From positions 1-62,007 of the forward strand of contig NZ_MRWE01000033.1 in the NCBI RefSeq assembly GCF_002093665.1: DNA of 62,007 bases, in the 5' to 3' direction. This stretch comes from Rouxiella badensis (GTDB lineage Bacteria; Pseudomonadota; Gammaproteobacteria; Enterobacterales; Enterobacteriaceae). Of this stretch, positions 8,540-23,598 are shown piece after piece. Made by a program: the position numbers and the translations under genes. A model generated the notes under the pieces. That model worked only from the letters and a program-made list of their open reading frames with translations. It was not told where the DNA came from and made no database searches. Every line of letters starts with the position of its first letter. Position 1 is the first letter of the stretch.

Positions 8540-9381
8540 ATTCATTACCGGTGGTTCGTTCGCCGTGGCGCATCGCCATTCTGGTGCTGGGCTTCGCCTT
8601 TCTCTATGCCCCCATGCTGATACTGGTCATCTATTCTTTTAACAGCTCCAAACTGGTTACCGTATGGGCCGGATGGTCGACCCAGTGGTATACGGCGCTG
8701 TTTCATGACTCGGCGATGATAAGCGCCGTGAGCATGAGTCTGACTATCGCGACTGCGGCGGCAAGTATGGCGGTGGTGGTCGGTACCTTGGCCGCGGTGG
8801 TCATGGTGCGCTATGGTCGATTCAAAGGATCGACCGGGTTTGCCTTTATGCTGACCGCACCGCTGGTGATGCCCGACGTTATCACCGGTCTGGCGCTCCT
8901 GCTGCTGTTCGTGGCAATGGGGCATACGCTGGGTTGGCCGGGCGAACGCGGCATGTTTACCATCTGGCTGGCGCACGTCACGTTTTGCAGTGCCTACGTG
9001 GCGGTGGTGGTCTCGGCACGGCTGCGTGAGCTTGACCGCTCCATCGAGGAGGCAGCGATGGACCTTGGCGCCACGCCGCTGAAGGTGTTCTTTATCATCA
9101 CCATCCCGATGATTGCGCCTGCGTTGGTTTCCGGCTGGCTGCTGGCGTTTACGCTGTCGCTGGATGATTTGGTGATTGCCAGTTTTGTAGCGGGGCCGGG
9201 GTCGACGACGCTGCCGATGCTGGTATTCGCCAGCGTGCGTTTAGGAACCAACCCGGAGATAAACGCCCTGGCGACGCTGATTCTGCTGGTGGTAGGGATT
9301 ATCGGCGTGATTGCCTGGGGGTTTATGCATCGCGCCGAGAAACAGCGCGCCAAAGACCGTCAGCGAGCGACGCGAATGTAG
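8536..9381 (+). CDS. potI: Putrescine ABC transporter, permease PotI
   Basis: Second inner-membrane permease of the putrescine importer; 281 residues, six predicted membrane segments. The EAA loop reads EEAAMDLGATPLKVFFIITIPM. The start overlaps the potH stop. A strong terminator follows immediately, so this is the last gene of the operon. The ybjO gene that follows potI in E. coli is absent. Confidence 0.95.
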   Translation: MNSLPVVRSPWRIAILVLGFAFLYAPMLILVIYSFNSSKLVTVWAGWSTQWYTALFHDSAMISAVSMSLTIATAAASMAVVVGTLAAVVMVRYGRFKGSTGFAFMLTAPLVMPDVITGLALLLLFVAMGHTLGWPGERGMFTIWLAHVTFCSAYVAVVVSARLRELDRSIEEAAMDLGATPLKVFFIITIPMIAPALVSGWLLAFTLSLDDLVIASFVAGPGSTTLPMLVFASVRLGTNPEINALATLILLVVGIIGVIAWGFMHRAEKQRAKDRQRATRM

Positions 9382-9383
9382 TC

Positions 9384-9425
9384 CGTCTGCCGGTTCTAAG
9401 GTCAGAGAACCGGCAGACGCCTTTT
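9384..9425 (+). terminator. Rho-independent terminator of potFGHI
   Basis: A perfect 14-bp stem (CGTCTGCCGGTTCT at 9384-9397 with its complement at 9406-9419), an eight-base loop and a following CCTTTTT. Confidence 0.9.
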
Positions 9426-9525
9426 TCGCGGGCGTGATAAAGGAGCCTTTCCCCGCGTGCGGTGGTACACTTCGCGCCAACTTTTTAACTGTCAGAATAC
9501 GCAACAGCGATAACGGTCATCATTT

Positions 9526-10653
9526 ATGCATTGCGCACAATACACCGCCGGAACCTGCCGGTCCTGCCAGTGGCTGGATAAACCCTACGCCACTCAGCTC
9601 ATCGACAAACAGCACGACCTGTCCGAATTGCTCGGCGGCCTTGAGGTGGGCGAATGGCGCGAACCTGTGGCGGGCCAGGAGCAGGCGTTTCGCAATAAAG
9701 CCAAAATGGTGGTGAGCGGCAGCGTTGAGCGCCCGCTTCTTGGCATGCTGCATCGCGACGGTACGCCGGTTGACCTCTGCGAATGCCCGCTTTATCCCGC
9801 CAGCTTCGGCGAAGTTTTTCGGCATCTTAAGACCTTTATTGCCCGTGCGGGGCTAACGCCGTATAACGTGGCGCGCAAGCGCGGCGAGCTTAAGCATCTG
9901 CTGCTGACGCAGAGCCAGCACAACGGCGGCCTGATGCTGCGTTTTGTCCTGCGCTCCGAAACCAAGCTGACGCAGCTGCGCGCGGCCTTGCCTTGGCTGA
10001 TGCAGCAAGTGCCTGACCTACAGGTGGTGTCTGCCAATATCCAACCGGTGCATATGGCTATTCTGGAGGGTGAACGTGAGATTGCCCTGACCAGCCAGCA
10101 GGCGCTGGAAGAATATTTTAATCAGGTACCGCTGTTTATCAGGCCGCAGAGTTTCTTCCAGACCAATCCGCAGGTTGCCGCCGCGCTTTATGCGACCGCG
10201 CGTGACTGGGTGGCCGAACGCGATATCTCAAGTATGTGGGATCTCTTCTGCGGCGTGGGGGGGTTTGGCCTGCACTGCGCAAAGCCAGAGACGCGTCTTA
10301 CCGGGATTGAAATCAGCGCCGAGGCTATTGTCTGTGCCAAAATTTCGGCCGAAAAGCTCGGGTTGAAGCACGTTGAATTTCAGGCGCTGGACTCCACGGG
10401 CTTTGCCACGGGTAATGAACAAGTGCCTGAGCTGGTATTAGTTAATCCGCCGCGTCGGGGAATTGGCAGCGAGCTTTGTCAGTATCTGGATAATATGGCG
10501 CCGGAGAGGCTGTTATATTCCAGCTGTAATGCGCAGACAATGGCTAAAGATATTCGCGAGTTGAAAAATTATCGCATCGAGCGAGTGCAGCTATTTGATA
10601 TGTTTCCTCATACCGCACACTATGAGGTGCTGACGCTATTGGTCCGCGTGTAA
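9526..10653 (+). CDS. rlmC: 23S rRNA (uracil-747-C5)-methyltransferase
   Basis: SAM-dependent RNA methylase that makes m5U at position 747 of 23S rRNA; 375 residues, as in E. coli RlmC (RumB). Cysteines for a 4Fe-4S cluster are visible at residues 3, 11, 14 and 85/87. A Rossmann SAM site follows ([12 protein letters not shown], then GIEISAEAI), then VNPPRRGIG. The catalytic cysteine is C334 in [10 protein letters not shown]. It follows the pot terminator and should have its own promoter in the preceding 100 bases. Confidence 0.95.
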   Translation: MHCAQYTAGTCRSCQWLDKPYATQLIDKQHDLSELLGGLEVGEWREPVAGQEQAFRNKAKMVVSGSVERPLLGMLHRDGTPVDLCECPLYPASFGEVFRHLKTFIARAGLTPYNVARKRGELKHLLLTQSQHNGGLMLRFVLRSETKLTQLRAALPWLMQQVPDLQVVSANIQPVHMAILEGEREIALTSQQALEEYFNQVPLFIRPQSFFQTNPQVAAALYATARDWVAERDISSMWDLFCGVGGFGLHCAKPETRLTGIEISAEAIVCAKISAEKLGLKHVEFQALDSTGFATGNEQVPELVLVNPPRRGIGSELCQYLDNMAPERLLYSSCNAQTMAKDIRELKNYRIERVQLFDMFPHTAHYEVLTLLVRV

Positions 10654-10709
10654 GAGGATTATGACAGAGAGGTGATTGGCGGCCTGAGCAGACTGCCAAT
10701 TATCGCAAT

Positions 10710-10886
10710 TTAGAACAGTGAGAATAACATCACGACCGGCAGGCTCATCGGCCAGGTTAATCCAATAATACCTGATGTCAGCAAACGAATTTTAATCGTG
10801 TCGCGGCTCACCAACAGAGTGAACAACGCAGCAAGTGCTAAACCGCCCCAGTAAATTGTTTTAATGACTTCCCACCACAAATGCAC
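10710..10886 (-). CDS. GhoT/OrtT family small membrane toxin
   Basis: Predicted 58-residue inner-membrane protein. Its C-terminal half (IRLL, then TWPMSLPV, then LFSLF) matches the conserved core of GhoT and OrtT, which are 57 residues long and damage the inner membrane to lower proton motive force and ATP. I place the start at the GTG at 10886, with AGGGG five bases upstream; this gives the family length. The upstream ATG at 10952 would add 22 polar residues with no ribosome site. Two hydrophobic segments are visible. No GhoS-like antitoxin is adjacent, so it resembles the orphan OrtT arrangement. It lies convergent to rlmC, with a weak hairpin between (10675-10700). Confidence 0.75.
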   Translation of the reverse strand: MHLWWEVIKTIYWGGLALAALFTLLVSRDTIKIRLLTSGIIGLTWPMSLPVVMLFSLF

Positions 10887-11210
10887 GATAACCCCTGATA
10901 TATTAAAAACCCTAGCCAATGGCCGGTATTCTATTCGGTTAACATTTTGCAATCAATTGGTAAGTGACTATGTTCACACATTTACAAAGTTAACAAATTG
11001 TTAATATTGAAGGGGTTGTTTTCGTTAAGGATTATTTATAACCGTTTTCACGTTAGCAGCGTAATTGTTTCCGTAATCGATTGCGAAATGCGTAATCATG
11101 ACTTGTCCGACGATCCCTGACTGGTTTAAGCTGGGTGAGAGATTGAAAATCTTTGAACTAAAGGCCCAAAGAGGCCATCCGGAATTATCACTATTTGTTG
11201 GAAGTGAATT
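10887..11210. other. Intergenic region between the GhoT/OrtT-like gene and fliZ
   Basis: An AT-rich divergent promoter region. It contains a near-perfect palindrome TTAACA-AAT-TGTTAA at 10990-11004 that could be an operator. A 47-codon frame from 11098 to 11241 runs into fliZ in another frame and has no clear ribosome site. No fliA is present in front of fliZ. Confidence 0.5.
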
Positions 11211-11747
11211 ATGCCAGCGGGAAAAAAAACACGGCCACTGAGCCGTTATCTAAAAGATTATAAACATAGTCAGACGAACTGTTCACAGTGTGGGAAAGAG
11301 TTAGACAGAATGGCCCTGGTGTTTCGTGGCGAAGTCATTAATAAAGACGCGATTGCGAAAATGGACCAACCCATTGATGATGAGCTGTGGCGCGATCTCT
11401 CTAAAGAATTAACGGCGCTGTGCCGTTTTTGCAGTGAGATTTCATTTAATACCACCTCTTCTTATTTCGATATTGTTGCCTTCAAGCAGTATCTCTTTGA
11501 ACAGACAGAAATGAACCACAGTACGGTGCGTGAATATGTGGTGCGATTGCGCAGGCTGGATGAAATTTTGGCCGCCAACGAGTATCCTCTTGAGAAAATT
11601 CAAGGGGAGAGCATTCACCAGCGAATAATGGATGATTTGCCGGTCGCCGCATCAGATAACTATAGGATTGCCCTAAGAAAGTACGATCAGTACCTCGCCT
11701 GGCAAAAAGAGACATCGCCAGAGAGTTTTTACATGGCGCAGGCTTGA
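11211..11747 (+). CDS. fliZ: Flagellar/stress regulator FliZ
   Basis: DNA-binding regulator of 178 residues (E. coli has 183). In E. coli and Salmonella it represses sigma-S-dependent genes and raises flagellar gene expression. Similarity to E. coli FliZ is clear at RPLSRYLKD, LFEQTEM and TVREYVVRLRRL (the DNA-contacting region, related to tyrosine-recombinase core-binding domains), and again at NYRIALRKY. Two CxxC pairs (C24/C27 and C71/C74) could hold a metal. It normally follows fliA in one operon; here fliA is missing and fliZ has its own upstream region. A strong terminator follows. Confidence 0.9.
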   Translation: MPAGKKTRPLSRYLKDYKHSQTNCSQCGKELDRMALVFRGEVINKDAIAKMDQPIDDELWRDLSKELTALCRFCSEISFNTTSSYFDIVAFKQYLFEQTEMNHSTVREYVVRLRRLDEILAANEYPLEKIQGESIHQRIMDDLPVAASDNYRIALRKYDQYLAWQKETSPESFYMAQA

Positions 11748-11787
11748 AACCCTGCGGCGATTGCAGATAAAGTTATTCCTAATATCG

Positions 11788-11813
11788 ACAGGCGTCTTCG
11801 GACGCCTGTTTTT
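11788..11813 (+). terminator. Rho-independent terminator of fliZ
   Basis: ACAGGCGTC, the tetraloop TTCG and GACGCCTGT are followed by TTTT. The nine-base stem is perfect. Confidence 0.9.
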
Positions 11814-11920
11814 AGTTTGTCCGCCTGTCTCCAATGTCAGAGGCTAATTCACTGATATAGTAGAATGACATTTGGTCAACATAACGCATCAGTTTAAAAA
11901 CATAGCTTCGGGGGAACACC

Positions 11921-12943
11921 GTGCCTTCATCTTTGCCTGATTCATCTTCACTTTCTATTCTGAAACACCAGCTAGAGAATTATTCCCGCATTGATCTGGT
12001 CGGGAACAGTACGCCGCTAGAGCGTTTAAATCGTCTTTCAGACTACGTTGGCCGTGACATCTACATAAAACGTGACGATGTCACGCCGTTGGCGATGGGC
12101 GGTAACAAGCTGAGGAAACTGGAGTTTTTGGTGGCTGCGGCCATCGAAGAGGGCGCAGATACGCTGATCACCGCCGGTGCTATTCAGTCTAACCATGTGC
12201 GCCAAACCGCTGCCGTGGCGGCTAAGCTCGGTCTAAAATGCCTGGCCGTTCTGGAAAATCCGATAGGTACCGACGAACACAATTATCTGACCAACGGTAA
12301 CCGCCTGCTGCTGGACCTGTTTAACACCGAAGTCGTGATGTGCGACTCGCTGTATGACCCGATGGCACAGATGGAAGAGCAGGCCACGCTGCTCGAAGCG
12401 CAGGGCTTCCGTCCTTACATTATCCCCGTCGGCGGCTCAAATGCCCTCGGTGCGTTGGGGTATGTGCAGTGTGCTATCGAAATCGCCGAGCAAAGCTCTG
12501 CCGGATTTGTCGATTTCAGCGCGGTGGTGGTGGCCTCGGGCAGTGCGGGTACCCACGCCGGACTGGCGGTGGCGCTGCGTGAGCTGATGCCGTCCACCAG
12601 GCTGATTGGGGTGACAGTGTCACGCAAGGCGGAGGACCAGCGTCCAAAAGTTGAGACGCTGTCCAATGAGCTGATGCAACTGCTTGAGCTGGAAGGCGAA
12701 ACGCCAGAAATTGAACTGTGGGACGAGTATTTCGCACCGCGCTACGGCGAGCCGAACCAGGAAGGGCTGGCGGCTATCAAGCTGCTGGCCGAAAAGGAAG
12801 CGATGCTGCTGGATCCGGTTTATACCGGTAAAACCATGGCAGGCCTGCTCGACGGGTTGGAACGCCAGCGGTTCCCGGGTGATGGCCCGATTCTGTTTGT
12901 GCACACCGGCGGCGCGCCTGCGCTGTTCGCCTACGCGAAGTAA
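11921..12943 (+). CDS. dcyD: D-cysteine desulfhydrase
   Basis: PLP enzyme that splits D-cysteine into pyruvate, ammonia and sulfide; 340 residues. The PLP-binding lysine is K63 in [11 protein letters not shown]. The family segments [24 protein letters not shown] and [13 protein letters not shown] (cofactor phosphate loop) are present, and the end [11 protein letters not shown] is conserved. The start is GTG at 11921 behind GGGGGAA. In E. coli this gene lies inside the tcyJ-dcyD-tcyL-tcyN cluster; here the cystine importer is about 6 kb away, beyond mntH and a bgl operon. A weaker relationship to ACC deaminase is known for the family. Confidence 0.92.
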   Translation: MPSSLPDSSSLSILKHQLENYSRIDLVGNSTPLERLNRLSDYVGRDIYIKRDDVTPLAMGGNKLRKLEFLVAAAIEEGADTLITAGAIQSNHVRQTAAVAAKLGLKCLAVLENPIGTDEHNYLTNGNRLLLDLFNTEVVMCDSLYDPMAQMEEQATLLEAQGFRPYIIPVGGSNALGALGYVQCAIEIAEQSSAGFVDFSAVVVASGSAGTHAGLAVALRELMPSTRLIGVTVSRKAEDQRPKVETLSNELMQLLELEGETPEIELWDEYFAPRYGEPNQEGLAAIKLLAEKEAMLLDPVYTGKTMAGLLDGLERQRFPGDGPILFVHTGGAPALFAYAK

Positions 12944-12950
12944 TCTGCGC

Positions 12951-12990
12951 CCTGTGGCTCGGTCGTTTAAGACCGGGCCGCAGGCTGTTC
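12951..12990. terminator. Bidirectional terminator dcyD / mntH
   Basis: CCTGTGGCTCGGTC (12951-12964) pairs with GACCGGGCCGCAGG (12971-12984) around a six-base loop, allowing two wobble pairs. A T-rich tract follows. It lies between the two convergent stop codons. Confidence 0.7.
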
Positions 12991-13007
12991 TTCTATTCAC
13001 GCGTTAA

Positions 13008-14318
13008 TCATGCAAAGCCTGGTATCTGCACACCGGCAATCTGCAACAACAGCACCACGTTGAGCGCCACAATGACCACTGTCCCGACAATCGAAGAAAC
13101 GGTGGTCAGACGGCTATTCACAAATTCGCCCATGATGTCGCGGCGGCGGGTAAACATCACCAACGCAATCATCGGAGCAGGCAGCGCCAGACTCAGGACG
13201 ACCTGACTGTAAACCAGCGCATCGGTTGCGTTAACCCCCATTGCGACGACGATAAATGCCGGTACCATGGTGACCAGACGTCGCAGCCAGATAGGAATAC
13301 GGAAACCGACAAAGCCCTGCATGATCATCTGACCGGCCATGGTGCCGACCACCGAGCTCGAAATCCCCGAGGCAATCAACGACAGCAGGAACACCCCGGC
13401 GGCGGCAATCCCCAGCAGCGGCGTCAGGGTATGATAAGCGGTTTCAATTTCGGCGACGTCGCTGTGACCGGCATGAAACGCGCTTGAGGCCATGATGACC
13501 ATGGCGATGTTCACCAGTCCGGCAATTGACAGTGCAACCACCACCTCGATGTTGGAGAAACGCAAAAGTTTGCGCCGCTCGGCCGGGTTTTTAACCAACG
13601 TTCGATGCTGCGTCAGCCCTGAATGTAGAAAAATGGCGTGCGGCATCACGGTCGCCCCAATAATACCGACAGAAATGGTCAGCGCCTCGGCGTTGGGCAA
13701 TTTGGGGACCAGCATCCCCATCCCTGCGGCCGCCCAGTCCACGGGCACGATGAACATCTGCACCAGATAGCAGAGCGCGATAACGGCTACCAGGCCGCCA
13801 ATCATCAGCTCTACGGGGCGAAAACCGCGCTTTTCAACCATCAGCAAAGCATAGGTAATGACGGCGGTGACGCCCATCCCGGCCAGCAATGGCATGCTAA
13901 ACAACAGCGAAAGGGCCAATGCGCCACCCAGGAACTCGGCAAGGTCGGTCGCCATCGCGGCAATTTCGCTCACTGCCCACATCCCCCAGACCACGGGAGG
14001 AGGAAGTTGGTCACGGCACATTTCGGCCAGATTTTTACGCGTGACAATCCCGAGTTTGGCCGACAACGCCTGAAATAGCATGGCTATCAGGTTAGCCATC
14101 ACCACCACCCACAGCAGGCTGTAGCCGAATTTTGAGCCTGCCTGAATATTGGTAGCAAAGTTACCGGGATCCATATAGGCGATGGAGGCGATAACCGCGG
14201 GGCCGACGAACAGCAGTGGCGTCATCATCCCGCGTTTACGCCCGGAAAGTGCTTCGCCTATCGCCTCGTTGGTGCGTTCTGTTAACGTAGAATTTTTACT
14301 CATCTCACTCATAGCCAC
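13008..14318 (-). CDS. mntH: Proton-coupled Mn2+ transporter, Nramp family
   Basis: Inner-membrane divalent metal importer of 436 residues with about eleven membrane segments. The Nramp metal-site motif DPGN is present after a hydrophobic first helix (IASIAYMDPGNFATN), as is the second motif MPHAIFLHS in the sixth helix. The N-terminal tail is slightly longer than in E. coli MntH; a second ATG at codon 3 or 6 could also be used. An MntR-type palindrome lies about 50 bases upstream, fitting manganese repression. The gene is convergent to dcyD and divergent from the bgl operon. Confidence 0.95.
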   Translation of the reverse strand: MAMSEMSKNSTLTERTNEAIGEALSGRKRGMMTPLLFVGPAVIASIAYMDPGNFATNIQAGSKFGYSLLWVVVMANLIAMLFQALSAKLGIVTRKNLAEMCRDQLPPPVVWGMWAVSEIAAMATDLAEFLGGALALSLLFSMPLLAGMGVTAVITYALLMVEKRGFRPVELMIGGLVAVIALCYLVQMFIVPVDWAAAGMGMLVPKLPNAEALTISVGIIGATVMPHAIFLHSGLTQHRTLVKNPAERRKLLRFSNIEVVVALSIAGLVNIAMVIMASSAFHAGHSDVAEIETAYHTLTPLLGIAAAGVFLLSLIASGISSSVVGTMAGQMIMQGFVGFRIPIWLRRLVTMVPAFIVVAMGVNATDALVYSQVVLSLALPAPMIALVMFTRRRDIMGEFVNSRLTTVSSIVGTVVIVALNVVLLLQIAGVQIPGFA

Positions 14319-14368
14319 CCCGGTTTGTTATGGGTCGTTATTGGGTTAGGTTATCCTCTGTTCGCTAA

Positions 14369-14384
14369 TATAGCATTGGCTATA
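14369..14384. promoter_or_regulatory. Probable MntR operator of mntH
   Basis: TATAGC-ATTG-GCTATA is a perfect inverted repeat, like the E. coli mntH MntR box (ATAGC...GCTAT). It lies 51 bases upstream of the mntH start, where a promoter is expected. Confidence 0.7.
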
Positions 14385-14579
14385 CTACATAGGTAATGCT
14401 ATTTATGACTAGAAATTGGGCTAATGTGTTTCTAAATATTTTTCTGGGGTGAGATAGGCTCAATGCGCTGCCGCTAAGGTCTCCATCGTGGAGTAGGTTG
14501 CAGGTTGGCTCACAGTTTTCACTTTGCTTTAGTCATTTAGTTTGACGAAACCGGGTCAATAACCCGATAACGTAACAAA

Positions 14580-14609
14580 GGCGTGTTACTACGTAAGTAG
14601 GCAAGACCT
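14580..14609 (+). promoter_or_regulatory. RAT antiterminator RNA site of the bgl operon
   Basis: A 30-base sequence very similar to the E. coli bgl ribonucleic antiterminator, with GTTACT near its start and GGCAAGACC at its end in the same spacing. Its last bases overlap the first arm of the following terminator, so the two RNA structures exclude each other. The BglG-family protein encoded as third gene is the expected ligand. Confidence 0.85.
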
Positions 14610-14658
14610 GAAGCCCCATCCTCTCGAGCGAGGTGATGGGGCTTCAGGTCTTTTTTTT
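14603..14658 (+). terminator. Leader terminator of the bgl operon
   Basis: The 18-base arm at 14603-14620 is perfectly complementary to 14635-14652, with a 14-base loop and eight T residues from 14651. It lies 25 bases before the bglF start. With the overlapping RAT this forms a sugar-controlled antitermination switch. Confidence 0.92.
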
Positions 14659-14682
14659 GGATTCGACTAGGGGGAGCTGGCG

Positions 14683-17966
<3,284 letters not shown>

Positions 17967-17993
17967 AGGCTAAGGTTGCCGCAGGGAAAACAC

Positions 17994-18824
17994 GTGATTA
18001 CAGTAAAAAAATCGCTCAATAACAGTATGCTGCTGGTAGAACAAGAGCAGCAGGAAATGGTGCTGTTTGGCAAAGGACTGGGATTCAACGCCAAACCGGG
18101 TACCTTGATTGATATTGCGCACGTCGAGAAGGTGTTTATACCGTTACAGGATTTGAAATCTCGACATTTTTTATCGCTGACCAGCAGTATCCCTGCGGCC
18201 TTTTTTGATCTCACCCATGACATTATTCAGCTTGCCCAGCACCGTTATGCCGAGAAGCTTAACTCAGTGCTATTTTTTACGCTGACCGAGCATCTTTATT
18301 TTGCGGTTGAGCGAAGCCAGCAAGATAACCCGTTGATTAATAAGCTAAGTTGGGAGATTAAACGCTACTATCAGAAAGAGTACGAGATAGGGTTACAGGC
18401 CAAGACCCTGGTTGAGGACCGATTCAAGGTTGCGCTTCCCGCCGATGAGGCGGTGAATATCGCCTTTCATCTTATTAACGGCAGCAGCAAGTCTGATAAT
18501 GCCACTGCGCATCAGCAGGTTGAGCTGGTCAATCGCATTGCCGAAATTGTGCGCTACAAGCTCAATAAAAATATCGACATTGAATCCATCAATTATGCGC
18601 GGTTTATCACACATCTGCGTTATTTCGCCGAGCGGATCCTTAACGGCAAAATCACCGGCGGAGAGACGGAAGACTTTTACCAGGAGCTGCTGCGCCATCA
18701 TCCGACCGCGATGGCGGTGTCCTGGGCTATCCGGGATTATGTGCTCGAAAAATATCAGCTAAATCTCCCCAAAGATGAGCTGACCTGGCTGAGTCTGCAT
18801 ATCAGCAGGCTGGAGCGTGAATAG
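17994..18824 (+). CDS. bglG: BglG family transcriptional antiterminator
   Basis: RNA-binding regulator of about 276 residues. The N-terminal CAT RNA-binding domain (VKKSLNNSMLLVEQ to about residue 55) is followed by two PTS regulation domains. PRD1 has the histidine in LTEHLYFAVER and PRD2 the pair in HLRYFAERI and LLRHHPTA. I choose the GTG at 17994, behind GCAGGGA, because it puts the RNA-binding start at the family position; the TTG at 17976 would add six residues. It should bind the RAT site at 14580-14609. Gene order F-B-G differs from E. coli bglG-F-B, so the regulator is itself downstream of the terminator it controls. Confidence 0.9.
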   Translation: MITVKKSLNNSMLLVEQEQQEMVLFGKGLGFNAKPGTLIDIAHVEKVFIPLQDLKSRHFLSLTSSIPAAFFDLTHDIIQLAQHRYAEKLNSVLFFTLTEHLYFAVERSQQDNPLINKLSWEIKRYYQKEYEIGLQAKTLVEDRFKVALPADEAVNIAFHLINGSSKSDNATAHQQVELVNRIAEIVRYKLNKNIDIESINYARFITHLRYFAERILNGKITGGETEDFYQELLRHHPTAMAVSWAIRDYVLEKYQLNLPKDELTWLSLHISRLERE

Positions 18825-19026
18825 CCTCACTGTCTATAAAACCCCCGTTCTGTCGCTTTAATCACCTCATTTTGTCGCTTTTAAAATTTTTTTACCAAAA
18901 TGGCGGATTACCTATTGATGTAATAAGCTAATTTTATGCTTTTAAGTGATAAGCTTTTAAGATTATATTCCAGTGAAAATATGCTCTCGCGGGGCATAAA
19001 AACTAAAAACAAACATTGAGGTGAGT

Positions 19027-19830
19027 ATGGCTTTTTCAACATTACGTCGTCGTTTGCTTCTGGGTGCGATGGCGGTAACTCTGTCAGCAGGCGTGGTTAG
19101 CCATTCTTTCGCAGCTTCTGAAAACTTGCTTAACACTATCAAGCAGCGCGGTACGCTAATTGTTGGCCTTGAGGGCACCTATCCCCCGTTCAGTTTCCAG
19201 GGCGATGACGGCAAGTTGACCGGTTTTGAGGTCGATTTCGCCGATTCTCTGGCGCAGCACATGGGCGTGAAAGCCAAGCTGTCGCCGACCAAATGGGACG
19301 GTATGCTGGCGGCGCTGGACTCTAAACGTATCGATGTGGTTATCAATCAGGTGACTATCTCTCCAGAGCGTGAGAAAAAATACGACTTTTCGACACCTTA
19401 TACCGTTTCTGGTATTCAGGTGCTGACCAAAAAGGGTAACGAGTCCAAATTCTCGACGCCGGATGACCTGAAAGGCAAGAAAGTCGGTGTGGGCCTGGGC
19501 AGTAACTACGAGCAGTGGCTGCGCGCCAATGAGCCGGGCGTCGATATCCGTACCTATGATGATGACCCAACTAAATATCAGGATCTGCGCGTAGGCCGTC
19601 TTGACGCTATTCTGGTGGACCGTTTAGCGGCACTGGACTTGGTCAAGAAAACCGGTGATACGCTGGCCGTTGCGGGCAAACCTTTCTCTCGTCAGGAGTC
19701 TGGCGTGGCTATCCGCAAAAATAACCCTGAACTGGTCGCGGCTATTAACAAGGCGATTGCCGATATGCAGAAAGACGGCTCACTGGCGAAAATTTCCGAT
19801 AAGTGGTTCGGTGCCGACGTCACCAAGTAA
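19027..19830 (+). CDS. tcyJ: Cystine ABC transporter, periplasmic binding protein
   Basis: Periplasmic L-cystine-binding protein (formerly FliY), about 267 residues. A signal peptide ending near SFAAS is followed by the family 3 solute-binding start LIVGLEGTYPPFSF. Nearly identical blocks to E. coli TcyJ include KWDGML and LDSKRIDVVINQVTIS. The C-terminal SDKWFGADVTK is conserved. The ATG at 19027 has GAGG five bases upstream; the GTG at 19021 overlaps that site and is less likely. It is the first gene of tcyJLN, with a 12-base gap to tcyL. The AT-rich region 18830-19010 should hold the promoter. Confidence 0.94.
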   Translation: MAFSTLRRRLLLGAMAVTLSAGVVSHSFAASENLLNTIKQRGTLIVGLEGTYPPFSFQGDDGKLTGFEVDFADSLAQHMGVKAKLSPTKWDGMLAALDSKRIDVVINQVTISPEREKKYDFSTPYTVSGIQVLTKKGNESKFSTPDDLKGKKVGVGLGSNYEQWLRANEPGVDIRTYDDDPTKYQDLRVGRLDAILVDRLAALDLVKKTGDTLAVAGKPFSRQESGVAIRKNNPELVAAINKAIADMQKDGSLAKISDKWFGADVTK

Positions 19831-19842
19831 GGTTTAAACCTG

Positions 19843-20511
19843 ATGCATGAGAGTCTACAACTGGTGCTGGATTCAGCACCATTTTTATTAAAAGGGACCG
19901 TCTTCACCCTCGAGTTGAGTCTCGGGGGGATGGTCTTTGGTTTATTACTGGGGTTCCTGCTGGCGCTGATGCGCCTTTCGCATTTCTGGCCGTTGTCATG
20001 GCTGTCGCGCGCCTACGTGTCGATTTTCCGCGGGACGCCGCTGATTGCCCAGCTGTTTATGATTTACTACGGTTTACCGCAGTTTGGCATCGAACTTGAC
20101 CCGATTCCTTCGGCAATGATTGGTCTGTCGCTTAATACGGCGGCCTACACCTCCGAGACGCTGCGTGCGGCCATCTCCTCTATCGATAAAGGACAGTGGG
20201 AAGCGGCGGCCAGTATCGGCATGAATTCTTGGCAGACGCTGCGTCGCGTGGTTCTGCCTCAGGCTGCCCGCACTGCGCTGCCGCCGCTTGGCAACAGTTT
20301 TATTGGCCTGGTGAAAGACACCTCGCTGGCGGCGACCATTCAGGTGCCGGAGCTGTTTCGTCAGGCGCAGCTGGTGACCTCGCGCACGCTGGAAGTGTTC
20401 ACCATGTATCTTGCCGCCTCGGTGATTTACTGGGTGCTTGCTACCGTGCTGTCCTTCCTGCAAAACCGTTTGGAAGACCGCGTTAACCGTCAGGATCAGG
20501 AGCCATCATGA
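19843..20511 (+). CDS. tcyL: Cystine ABC transporter, permease
   Basis: Inner-membrane permease of 222 residues with about five membrane segments, of the HisMQ type. [20 protein letters not shown] is the family N-terminal motif and [20 protein letters not shown] the EAA loop that docks the ATPase. It overlaps tcyN by four bases (ATGA). It acts with TcyJ and TcyN in high-affinity cystine import. Confidence 0.94.
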   Translation: MHESLQLVLDSAPFLLKGTVFTLELSLGGMVFGLLLGFLLALMRLSHFWPLSWLSRAYVSIFRGTPLIAQLFMIYYGLPQFGIELDPIPSAMIGLSLNTAAYTSETLRAAISSIDKGQWEAAASIGMNSWQTLRRVVLPQAARTALPPLGNSFIGLVKDTSLAATIQVPELFRQAQLVTSRTLEVFTMYLAASVIYWVLATVLSFLQNRLEDRVNRQDQEPS

Positions 20512-21260
20512 GTACCATTGACGTGAACAAGCTGGTTAAAAAGTTCCATGGTCAGACGGTGCTACACGGTATTGACCTACAGGTAAACGCCGGGGAGGTC
20601 GTGGCGATTATTGGGCCGAGCGGCTCGGGGAAAACCACGCTTCTGCGCAGCATTAACCTGCTGGAAATACCGGACTCCGGCACGATTACCGTGGGTAATA
20701 TTGAAATTGACGCCAGCGTGCCTATCAGTAAACAGAAAGAAAAGGTGCGTAAGCTTCGTCAGCAGGTGGGGTTTGTGTTCCAGAACTTTAACCTGTTCCC
20801 GCACCGCTCGGTGCTCGAGAACATTATCGAAGGTCCGGTGATTGTGAAGGGCGAGCCGCGTGCCCAGGCCGAGGCCGAGGCACGCAAGCTGTTGGCCAAG
20901 GTCGGGTTGTCGGGCAAAGAGAGCGCCTATCCGCGTCGTCTCTCTGGCGGACAGCAGCAGCGCGTGGCGATTGCCCGTGCGTTGGCGATGAATCCAGAGG
21001 TTATCCTGTTTGATGAACCGACGTCGGCGCTTGACCCTGAGCTGGTGGGCGAGGTGCTTAACACCATTAAGGCGTTGGCTCAGGAGCATCGAACCATGGT
21101 TATCGTCACCCACGAGATGAGCTTTGCTCGCGACGTGGCAGATCGCGCCATCTTTATGGATCAAGGCAAGATTGTCGAGCAGGGTCCAGCAAAAGAATTG
21201 TTCTCTGCGCCGAAGCACGAACGGACAAAACAGTTCCTGGAAAAATTCCTGCAAAATTAG
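20508..21260 (+). CDS. tcyN: Cystine ABC transporter, ATPase
   Basis: Cytoplasmic ATPase of 250 residues. Walker [11 protein letters not shown]-loop [10 protein letters not shown], signature LSGGQQQRV and Walker [16 protein letters not shown] are followed by the switch histidine in VTHEMSFA. It is coupled to tcyL by an ATGA overlap and closes the operon. It converges on katG. Confidence 0.94.
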   Translation: MSTIDVNKLVKKFHGQTVLHGIDLQVNAGEVVAIIGPSGSGKTTLLRSINLLEIPDSGTITVGNIEIDASVPISKQKEKVRKLRQQVGFVFQNFNLFPHRSVLENIIEGPVIVKGEPRAQAEAEARKLLAKVGLSGKESAYPRRLSGGQQQRVAIARALAMNPEVILFDEPTSALDPELVGEVLNTIKALAQEHRTMVIVTHEMSFARDVADRAIFMDQGKIVEQGPAKELFSAPKHERTKQFLEKFLQN

Positions 21261-21293
21261 AGTATTGTTTAGCTAAGCGGCCCGTCGTGCGGC

Positions 21294-21337
21294 AAAAAAA
21301 ACCGGCACATTCAGTCAATTCTGACCGTCTGTGCCGG
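21294..21337 (-). terminator. Terminator downstream of katG
   Basis: CCGGCACA (21302-21309) pairs with TGTGCCGG (21330-21337). Read on the minus strand, the stem is followed by a run of about eight T residues. It can also fold on the plus strand behind tcyN but lacks the T-run there. Confidence 0.8.
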
Positions 21338-21357
21338 CTATATCACTTCAGACTGCG

Positions 21358-23598
<2,241 letters not shown>

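Noticed and set aside
11098-11241. 47-codon frame running into the start of fliZ
   Set aside because: No ribosome site, overlaps a well supported gene in another frame, no recognisable similarity. A leader peptide cannot be excluded.
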